Source: Endomychus coccineus (lineage: Eukaryota > Arthropoda > Insecta > Coleoptera > Endomychidae). From it: a stretch of 64,000 bases of DNA. The translations under genes and the position numbers were made by a program. How positions within the stretch are numbered: the stretch's first letter is position 1; every line of letters starts with the position of its first letter. This document shows, piece by piece, positions 56,086-64,000 of this stretch. The stretch covers positions 265,520,180 to 265,584,179 of the forward strand of contig OY294067.1 of assembly GCA_958510875.1 (NCBI GenBank). Reading direction: 5' to 3'. Below the pieces are notes generated by a model. The model did no database searches and was not told where the DNA came from. It was given only the letters and a program-made list of their open reading frames with translations.

Positions 56086-57744
56086 GCATGATTCGTCACA
56101 GCTTCCCCTATTTTATAAATTGGCGGAGGTGCCGGAAAACATTAATTGCTATTTAAACGACTATACGTTGCAATATACGCTTATCTTAGGAACGAAAACG
56201 ACGAAACAGAAAGATAACCATAATACAAGAACAAGCTATAGATAATTGAAAACGGTTCGATACGAAGGAAAATAATTGAAAGGCTGGTTTTCAGATGTAT
56301 GTCTTCCGGTGGAATTCTATGCTAGTAACAAAAGCAACAAAGTAAATCATTAAAACGTTGAACTTTCTTTGTAACTTAATAAGACATTTCCGTTGTTTCA
56401 GCCATTTCGAAACATCTGGGGGCAGGATGTAATGGATATTTTCCGTTTCTTTGCCTAATGGGCCACAATTCCATGTTATTATATACTAAATATATTAAAT
56501 TTTATAATTGTTATGAGATGACTTAGACTTAGACTATCTAACATAGGATCATTAAGATTTTTCATCTTGATAATCCTACTACTGGTATTGTCGAAATCTA
56601 TGTTGTGTTCTGTTGTCTTCACGTGCTCAGCTGTTTTCTGGTTTTCCCGTACAGCGTTCATATGTTCCTCTTTTCTCACTCCTATTCTTCGATTGGTCTG
56701 TCCAATATATGATCTTCCGCAGTCTCTACAAGGAATCTCATAAACTCCTTGAGATTCTAACGGAATGAGTGAGTGGGTTTTCTATATACTGTGTGTCCTA
56801 AGGTACCATCTTCTTTCTTCGTCACTAGAACATCAAGAAACTGGAACTGATATTCTTCCACTTTCATCGTGCATTTTAGGTTGTTATCATCGACGCTAAC
56901 CCGCACCTGTAAATCGGGGTTTGAACCTGAACCCACCAGTTGACAGCTCGAGGCTCTCTCTTGACATTATCATAACTTATACCAATGTCAACATTTTCCA
57001 AGAAATTATCATAGTCTATACAAACCCCAAAATCTTCCATGATAACTTCGAAGAGTGAGCTTATATATTTGTTTTGTAGATCATATTATGATACTCATCT
57101 AATTTGTCATTAAAACCATATGTTCTAAGTGGAGTCATAAATATATCTTCAAATTGGTTCAATTGATTAGATAATTGCAGTGATTAGGTTGACAATTTTT
57201 TAATTCGCTATCAATATGAGGTTTTGGTAGAGAAATACAACATCGCGACAGAATTCCAACATTTTATATCGAATAGTACATGCATTGGATAGAATAACTC
57301 ACTTCCAACTTCCTTCCAATGACTAATCGGTGGTTATGTTTCGAACAAGCGTTTCTGGGGCACATGCTAAAGACATTGAAGCCAGAGGGCACGTCAAGTG
57401 AATTACTACAGTTCATTCTTGAGTTAAGATGACGTCTAAAGCCATCAACAACAGTTCATGCAACTGATTATAATGGAATTGGAGGAAATATATCATCATA
57501 CATGACAAGATTGTAATACCCTATAAACATTTCGAATCAAATCTATTCTTTTTCTGATCACATTCTCCATATCCCCCTCAAATTCTTATAATTTGTATAT
57601 AAACAAGTATTTTTGCTTTTGAAGAAGTATCTTAATTTTAATCGACATTTTCCTCTTCTCAACAACTGTCCCCATTATTTCCTCTAATCAAACCAACTGA
57701 AAACTGTCAACATTTACTAATCAACAGAATTCATGAGGTATATT
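56086..57744 (-). mobile_element. Insertion inside the LINE, containing a minus-strand PLE
   Basis: Interrupts the LINE coding order between NQFGFR...AVY and FDSVSHDK. Contains the PLE remnant at 56480-56960. Other sequence in it (56090-56460, 57000-57740) is unassigned; exact ends and target duplication not determined. Confidence 0.5.
56480..56960 (-). pseudogene. PLE RT end fused by deletion to GIY-YIG endonuclease
   Basis: From 56950 on the minus strand: LKCTMKVEEYQFQFLDVLVT, KKEDGTLGHTVYRKPTHSF, then directly ESQGVYEIPCRDCGRSYIGQ and TNRRIGVRKEEHMNAVRENQ, then EHVKTTEHNIDFDNT. The first part is the post-palm RT block (FLDVLV...VYRKPTH), the second the GIY-YIG core with Y, YIG and downstream R in place. 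In the PLE at 5.9-6.84 kb about 140 codons of linker separate these blocks; here they are joined through a stop, so the linker is deleted. The family differs from the 5.9-kb PLE. Catalytic RT residues are not present. No hammerhead was found on this strand nearby; the one at 54.7 kb is on the other strand. Confidence 0.8.
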
Positions 57745-59057
57745 GATAATAATCGTTTTATTTAATGTCTTCGACTCTGTTTCGCATGATAAATTACTAG
57801 CAAAATTGAACGAGATTGGCGTATCTCTATGATAGAAACCAGCAAGTGAAGGTTGACAATGCATGTAAAGATGGGTGTACTCCAAGGCCCAATTATAGGT
57901 CCAACGCTATCTCTGATATTTATTAATAAATTGTTGTATTTTAATCAACACATGCTATGCAAGGTCTTGGGATCGAGTACGGCAAATATCGCAAGAAGCT
58001 ATTAATATTGTGAAATCTTGGTTAGATATACCTATTGAAGCTAAATGTTTCTAAAACTAAATACTTGATTTTTTCGCCAACTGATACTGGTCTACCAAAT
58101 AACTTAGAACCTCTAAATTTAAATGACACCACTGATATTGTGCAAAATACCTCTATAATAAGATATTTCTGCGTTTATATAGATCAACATCTCAAGTGAT
58201 CAATTCATGTTGATTATTTAAACAAAAATAATGAGAAGGTTACTATATAAATTTTATGTACTACGAAATATGAGAAAAAATGTTTGATTACTTACAACAG
58301 TTTGGTTGCATCCTTAGTTATATATGAAATAAACATTTGAAACTCAGCTTATTCAAGTGTCTTAAAGTCTCTACAAATAACTGACAATTATATATTGCGA
58401 ATAATTTTTCGAAAAGAGAGCAGAAAAAGTGCAAAACCTCTTTTCATTGAAAATAATATATTAAACATAAAAGGCCAGTACACTGTCAGCAATGAAATAT
58501 ATTAATAACAGTGTCCGTTTCCCAAGATAAATCATTGTCACGGAACTAGAGCAAATTTTAATGATCTGTTAACATATGAAAATTTTGGTAAAACTATATG
58601 TCAAAAAAGTCTAAAATGTAATGGAGTAAAATTATATAATATGTTAACCTTACAAATAAAATTGTTGCCAAAATATAAATTCAAATTTCACTTAAAAAAA
58701 ATTATCATTGTGGATTACAACACTCTATCCCTTTTAATAGCATGAAATTAAAAAAAGTATATCAGTGTTATTATTATTATTATTTTGATAGCATAACATT
58801 GTAATTATCAATCAGTAGATCATCTCCAATAGCTTTTGAACTAAGCAGATGTTTGGCTACATTCCAGTTTTGACATTTTCAAAATCTATATGAGTAGGAT
58901 TTTAGTTTAGGCTAGCTTAGTTTAGCTGTACTTACTGAGAATTATGTTTATTTTCATAACTGCTCGACACAATACGAGTACCCTTAGGGGTCCTTTATGA
59001 ACATTTTATTACACTAATATGTATGATTCATGTAAGCAGTAATAAATAAAAAAAAAT

Positions 59058-59736
59058 GTTGTGAATAATTATAAGATATTTTTATTTATGAAGTAGTAAT
59101 AGTATTATACTTTCCTAGTAATTTTATTATAAGAGTAGAATAAATGAAAATAAAATTTTAAAATATTGGAAGTTACTAGAACCCAGCACCTTCCAGTTGC
59201 ATATTAATCAATTCGGCATTAAATTAAACACAGCCGTTGGTCTGGCAAAAATGAAATACGCGTCACAGACACGGCACAATAGCACTTGTACGTGACTGAT
59301 ATGACTATAGTCACTGGAAAGCAAATCTCATTAATCATTTAATCATTTTCATGTACAAAGTCCGGGCATGCAAAGACATCGCATCGCATCCATTGTAAAT
59401 ACATCACTTCGAGCATCAACAACTAAATTTTAATCCTGCTATTGTCACAGTAATTGCAAATGGAGCTCCATGTTAACCTTCGAAATTAACCATGTATTAT
59501 TCCTCTCAAGATATAATACGATATGCTAAGATAACCCTGATTAATGCTTAAATTCGGTGTGTATTGTAGTTTGCATAGTTAACACGAGGCCAAGTTCTTT
59601 TCTACAATTTATAACGAACCCCGATGCGCAAAAGTACCTTCAACAAGCAATATTTACCGTTTTGTTGGACATTCAATAAGAATTTTAGTCTCGTCTTTAT
59701 TTCATTATATGCTCAAAGCAACAATTCTAGAAGTTT
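59058..59736. other. No gene or recognised element
   Basis: AT-rich, no motif seen. Confidence 0.35.
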
Positions 59737-60560
59737 GTGTCTGTTTCAAAATCTTCTTTTTTCGGCATATTCTATCTAGCTAGGTCCATTGTGCGCCTCG
59801 TGGTCGGAAGCCTATTCTATTCTAGCAGGTTTGTGGCCAGCCAGTGCTGGCTTCCATATGAGTTCTTCTGGGAGCAGTTTTGCTTCTGCGAAGTGTCGGT
59901 GAATGAGGGATGCTATTGCTGGGTATTCCAACAGGATATGAGAGGCAGTTTCTTCTGTCTCTGCATTTCCTACATATAGGGTCATCTGCGATGCCCATAG
60001 TGAAAGTGTTTGTTAAGACGACAGTGACCGGTTAGGATTCCAGTCATCTCTCTGATGTCCCTTCTATTCAGAGAAAGAAGTTTCTTTGAGAGCCTAGGCA
60101 CAGGCTCTTTTATGAAGAGCTTGACCTGTCTCATGCGTTGTAATTCTTGCCACAGTTCAGAATACTCTCGCGACCATTGGCTCTGGCCCGATTGGAGCGC
60201 CAGATGACCCTTGCTTGGCCAGGAAGTCGGTCATTTCGTTTCCTTCAACTCCACTGTGTCCAGGGACCCAGATGAGTTGGACTTTATTTCTCCTGGCTAG
60301 TTCAGCTAGTCTATCTCTGCATTCTTTGACAAGCCTTTGATTTGAGAGCTCCCAGAGCCGACCGACTATCTGTGCAAATACATATGCGCCTATTCATATA
60401 GTTTCTCCATAGGTTTTCCATGGCACAAGTCAATATTGCGTAGACCTCCCCCTAAAAAACCTTGCAGTAAGCGCCTCGAGTCACTGAGATAGTGATCTTC
60501 AACATACCAGTTTAGTTTTGTCTTTTTCAACTTCATCAATCCATCTCATCTAAGTTTTTT
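59737..60560 (-). pseudogene. LINE ORF2 C-terminus: RNase H domain plus zinc knuckle region
   Basis: Minus strand from about 60450: FQAEVYAILTCAMENLW, then ICTDSRSALGALKSKA, containing the RNase H aspartate of the xDSRxAL motif; then, after frame changes, KVQLIWVPGHSGVEGNEMTD and FLAKQG, the RNase H C-terminal block WVPGHxGxxGNExxDxLA (60290-60220). Then EYSELWQELQRMRQVKLFIK, LLSLNRRDIREMTGILTGHC near 60170-60020, and DDPICRKCRDRRN followed in another frame by ETASHILLEYPAIAS, the CxxC..H..C knuckle of I/R1-type elements. The RT itself is missing. RNase H places it near the I group. Dead. Confidence 0.8.
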
Positions 60561-61795
60561 CTCCCCACGGCCTCAATCTTATCATCTTCTCATCCATATG
60601 TATTCTCCTCTAGCCTTATGCCTAGCATACTCCTATTTGTATGACGCTGTCCTTCTGATGTCTTCCCTTTTTGTTTTCTGTTTCATTCATTCGTTTGTTC
60701 TAGAACCTACAATGTATTTCCGAATATTCTCCTTTCTACACCTGTCTGGTGGATTCTTAGCTTGTTCGTTGTTTCTTTTGTAAAGTTCCACATCTTTTCT
60801 ACATTATATCTGGAGATAGGCTTGCAGTGGCCGGAAATTGCAATGCTCATTTGGCAATATTGACTCAGAACTACATAAATCCTACCCTGGAAAGTGTTGC
60901 CAATTGTTAAAAAGATATATACCTGCTTGGGGAATTTTCCAAGGGCACAGATTGCACTAAATGTTGTATGCTCAGTACAAACTCAATCATTTGATATCGA
61001 GTTCCGTCAAATCAAGCAGATTCCGTAATTCATACAATCGGTAAATAAATGAATATTTGCTTTGTTGATATCGTGATGCATTTTTGAAAAACCGATATTT
61101 CATGACATTTATATTATTCATCCAAACCGACGTTCATTTCAAACGTTCAGTGGGTAGTTTTAAATTCGTTATCTAGAATAAAATTCGTGGAATACGACGT
61201 ACTAATACTGGTTTCATACAAGCTGTATTTGTAGGATTCCATTTGTACATATTACTGTATTTTATTCGACGATAGCATCTTCGGAATAGCTGCAATACAT
61301 TAGCATTCAGCGTATTGTGATGAAATTACGATTTATCCAGAACTCGGCAAAGAGCGATCGATAGAATCCTCTCATGCATATATGGATGGCGCACAATACA
61401 TGCGGTATATATATATGAAATAATATATGATGATCAATTCAAATACTTTTTAGCTCTCTTGCATTCAGACTTTTTACGATTACATCTAAAATGCTTCACA
61501 TCTCATAAAAAATGTCTCAACTGATAATTCACCAGAATAATACTCTTATTTTCTTGTTTCTAATGTTTAACCATTTATTCCCTTTCGTAAAAGATGATGA
61601 CGAAATACTACCCCCACCCCTTCATCGAAATGAGAGCTGACAATGTAAAAAATTTGTCTATCCTTTAACTTACTACCACAGGGTCCCGAGACCCACATTG
61701 TATTATAAATTAGAATCAGTGGCGGCTCGTGAGTTATGAAAGAGGATGGACACAAGAAAAAACTTTTTTGTACATAAAACTTTTGTGTACATAAA
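60561..61795. other. No gene or recognised element
   Basis: AT-rich. A 61-codon plus ORF at 60598-60783 is hydrophobic but has no family motif and is probably incidental. Confidence 0.3.
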
Positions 61796-61799
61796 ATCC

Positions 61800-62915
61800 A
61801 TTCTCCAATTTTTCATGCTGGAAAAAACGTCAAAGACTGAACGAACTTCTTTTCTATTGATAGGACCGCCAATGCGCTCAGTCGATCTTCTGACATTGCG
61901 CTTCTCAGAAAAGTTTTAATGCGTTTAAGGGTGGAAAAACATCGTTCACATTCTGCTGTCGACATGGGCGTTAACAAATAATATCCAACAGTTTGTATGT
62001 TTCGGTCAAAACCTTTTTTAGGTTGTTGGCTGTTATGAACACTAAAAGTGGCAAAATACAACCTACGTCACACATGTCATCGCGCTCATAAATTGAAGAA
62101 AGTTCACTTTTCAATTTTACACTGTCCAACATAAGGATAAGATTTCACAGTTTCATCAAAATGTTTTTGTGGAAATGCATATCTATAAGTTTCAAAATTA
62201 TGACAATCAAATAATTTTGCTGCACTTAAGTGACCCCTAAAATCAAATCGGTCGCTAATTTGGCTTAAAATAGTGTCACATACTTTCTTTGCAATAACAG
62301 CTCTGTTATCTCCAGCTGTCGTTGTTTGTCATTTCCTAGCAGGTTCTTCATTATTGCGTTCTTGATTGTCATTGTCAGTAGAATTTCTAATTCGAATAAT
62401 TTGCTGTTGGAATTTTTCAATTGCCTTTTGCAGTTGAGTGCTGTCAATCCCGCGATTTGAGTCTGATTAAATAATATTTCAACATGTCACATGATGAAAC
62501 TGAATCTATCCCATCTTCGTCAATAATTTTGTCTAAACATTCTTTGAAAGAATCCTGGTGTTGAAATAATGTGTTCACAGTTCGACTTTTGATAATCTAG
62601 CGTGTAGGAATAGCGCGCTGTAATCGTTTGACTATTTCATCAAGTATTAATGTTCGTTTTGGCGTTCGAGAAAAAAGATTTTAAATGACTGCAAATTTGC
62701 AAAGAAAATTTTTACTTTTTTATTGCACTGTGCCGCTCGTTCAATAATTAAATTAAATTGATACACGTAACAGTGAATATAATTTACATGTGGAAATGTT
62801 CTTTTGATATTTTCTATATTCCGCCAGTCGCTGAGTTCTTCATGGCAATTCCATACCAGTATCGATGTCACTTTTGAGTTCAAGAGTGCCTTCAGTGATA
62901 CCTTCTGATACATGC
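61800..62915 (-). pseudogene. hAT transposase remnant (middle and C-terminal dimerisation region)
   Basis: Minus strand. 62913-62647 has SVLVWNCHEELSDWRNIE-like sequence, then FPHVNYIHCYVYQFNLIIER and AAQCNKKVKIFFANLQSFKI, resembling the CxxHxxNLxxxxA block of hAT transposases of the ZMYM1-like (TTF/zinc-finger) type. 62061-61813 has TVGYYLLTPMSTAECERCFS and TLKRIKTFLRSAMSEDRLSA, the hAT dimerisation domain (PxSTAxCERxFSxLKxIKTxLRxxMxxxRLxxLAxLxIE), very well preserved. The sequence between is frame-shifted and poor. The catalytic aspartates and the N-terminal zinc finger are not seen. Neighbours on both sides are LINE fragments. Confidence 0.8.
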
Positions 62916-63480
62916 GTTACGCACTTCCCTCATGTTGTTTTCACTTGCACATTGCAGGATTGCGACAATCTCCGCTTGGAATACGCGGAAGTGTATATTT
63001 TTAATGAGGTACACAATTGAGAATTTCTTCCCTAGTGTATATTCCAGCATCAGTTCCTTCCGCGGTTTTGCCCCTAATGATGTCTGCCCACTTCCTTCGA
63101 TATTGTTATGATTACTTCGAAATTAGTGTGGAAGGAAATTATGTGGTCTGTTGGATTCATTTCAAGAATGTTACCTCCCACAATTTCCTTGATTCTGTTA
63201 TGAGGCGATGCTCTACACGTATTCCATGTTTTTTTTTGAGGGTAGGTTCAATAGTGGTGTTGATTTCATAACTCCCATTAAACTTAGGCAATCAAGTATT
63301 TGTGGGACAAGCTGCAATTCTAGATTTTTCTGTATCCATCTAATAGAAACTTCCTGCTAGTTCGACCGTGGTATCAGGTACTACAAACCATTCACTTTGA
63401 CCGTATCGGCATATTACTCGCGAACATAACTTCGCATGACAACCAAGCCAATCGCTGTAATTGATCTCAACTTCATCTAA
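62916..63480 (-). pseudogene. LINE RNase H-region fragment
   Basis: Minus strand: TTIEPTLKKKHGIRVEHRLI and ITESRKLWEVTFLK (63240-63150), then in another frame IHFRVFQAEIVAILQCASEN (about 63000-62930). FQAEIVAI matches the start of the LINE RNase H domain, as in 60.45 kb. The hAT remnant truncates it directly at about 62915. The same element may continue at 63.7-64.0 kb. Confidence 0.5.
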
Positions 63481-63699
63481 TGATGAAACTTTTCAGCCAA
63501 AAAATTTCACAGCAATTGAAAAATCGCTTCCTACATACAATTTTTTTATCGACGATCAGTAAGCCTGATGTGTCACTTTGTAATAATAAGAACCACCCAA
63601 AGTGTAATTATTTCATTGGATTCAGGTTTTTAATTTGTGATAATTCAATTCGGTTATATTTAGGAGTTTAGGCTGTTCTGCGATATATACCCATGCAAA

Positions 63700-64000
63700 T
63701 TCATTTTATTTATGAAGAACCCATTCTAGAGATATGTCGTCAGTCATTTTGATGGTTTTCCTTGGATCGATACTGTCATAATCATCTCTTGATTGGGTCC
63801 ATCCCTCCATACAAGACATGGACTGATGTCTTTTATGTTCTCAAGCGGCATGTATGCGCTGCCGAGGTGTTGAAGCCAGTGCTGGACATTCTACAAGGAT
63901 ATGAGAGTCCGCATCTACTACAACCTGAGTCATCAATGATGTCCATTAAGTATAGATGTTTGTTCAGATGATGACAGTGTCCTGTGAGGCGTTATCTCAC
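63700..64000 (-). pseudogene. LINE 3' end with zinc knuckle, truncated by the window edge
   Basis: Minus strand, in shifted frames: LTGHCHHLNKHLYLMDIIDD (about 63990-63930), SGCSRCGLSYP and then DADSHILVECPALAS (about 63920-63880). LTGH...HL...D...CxxC...H.L.ECPAL is the C-terminal knuckle of RNase H-bearing LINEs and parallels 60.05-59.9 kb. The RNase H domain would lie beyond 64000. Confidence 0.65.

Larger units (their letters stand above)
55200..59057 (+). pseudogene. LINE (Jockey-like) RT, interrupted by a PLE-bearing insertion
   Basis: Two collinear parts. 55340-56085: linker LRKNFRNRLNKLIKYTK-like sequence, then TENEIRKHINSLKNNTAP, IINLLYSTGIVPDHFK, then TKIFEKYLEERL and NDIISSNQFGFRSEISTNDA, the RT fingers up to the thumbward palm entry, in shifting frames. 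After the insertion, 57745-58440: FDSVSHDKLLAKLNEIG, GVLQGPIIGPTLSLIFIN, then a badly decayed palm (no YADD seen) and MRRLLYKFYVLRNMRKNV, characteristic of the LINE C-terminal region. A 3' UTR with an ATT microsatellite (about 58767-58785) ends in AATAAATAAAAAAAAA at 59041-59057. Dead. Confidence 0.75.

Noticed and set aside
1..64000. CRISPR arrays, operons, prokaryotic promoters, phage or plasmid genes
   Set aside because: None present; sequence is eukaryotic, and the direct repeats seen are transposon-derived with unequal units and no CRISPR spacing.

Overview
The window looks like an intergenic or heterochromatin-like piece of an insect nuclear genome. It is AT-rich by eye, has no operons or intact host genes, and is packed with decayed eukaryotic transposable elements: mariner, Tc1 and DD41D transposons, a MULE, hAT pieces, Jockey/CR1-like and RNase H-bearing LINEs, and Penelope-like elements (PLEs). 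The mix suggests an insect; I cannot name the order or species. Almost every recognisable coding stretch is a pseudogene with stops, frameshifts or truncation. I found no convincing tRNA or rRNA gene. One ORF near 39.4-39.75 kb might be a host exon, but I do not recognise it.

Layout. 0-5.4 kb: minus-strand LINE end, mariner with an internal duplication, Tc1 remnant. 5.8-7.0 kb: 5'-truncated PLE whose 3' region folds as a hammerhead ribozyme (HHR). 8.5-9.4 kb: LINE. 10.8-12.07 kb: deleted mariner that received a 262-bp inverted double PLE tail flanked by a 12-bp target duplication. 12.1-14.7 kb: a large palindrome made of two head-to-head PLE GIY-YIG/3' ends, split by a MULE with 8-bp target duplications. 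16.1-18.7 kb: a relic of the HHR satellite, then a fold-back element split by a LINE. 19.6-25.0 kb: LINE family A pieces, inverted/direct repeats and a 1.56-kb TIR element. 25.7-31.1 kb: tRNA-like sequence, a MITE, a 2.17-kb DD41D transposon with long TIRs, and another LINE A. 34.9-36.7 kb: a second DD41D-like transposon. 38.1-38.3 kb: a near-perfect 90-bp-arm hairpin. 40.1-42.2 kb: LINE with endonuclease and RT. 42.87-46.85 kb: a nearly identical 1,989-bp tandem duplication carrying a BED-type zinc finger. 47-47.6 kb: palindromic and tandem repeats. 51.2-52.4 kb: a tandem array of roughly 250-310-bp units carrying HHRs. 54.7 kb: another HHR. 55.2-59.06 kb: LINE split by a PLE-bearing insertion. 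59.7-64 kb: RNase H LINE pieces flanking a hAT transposase remnant.

How it fits together. The strongest theme is PLEs and self-cleaving RNA. I see three HHR families with intact or nearly intact cores and compensating stem I sequence: one at the end of a PLE, one in a satellite-like array with no ORF (resembling metazoan retrozymes, which are thought to be mobilised by PLEs), and one alone with a GUA cleavage triplet. PLE ends also repeatedly occur as inverted, head-to-head pairs. Nesting gives relative ages: mariner before inverted PLE tail, PLE palindrome before MULE, fold-back before LINE, LINE before PLE insertion. All assignments come from reading the sequence; no database search or folding program was run.
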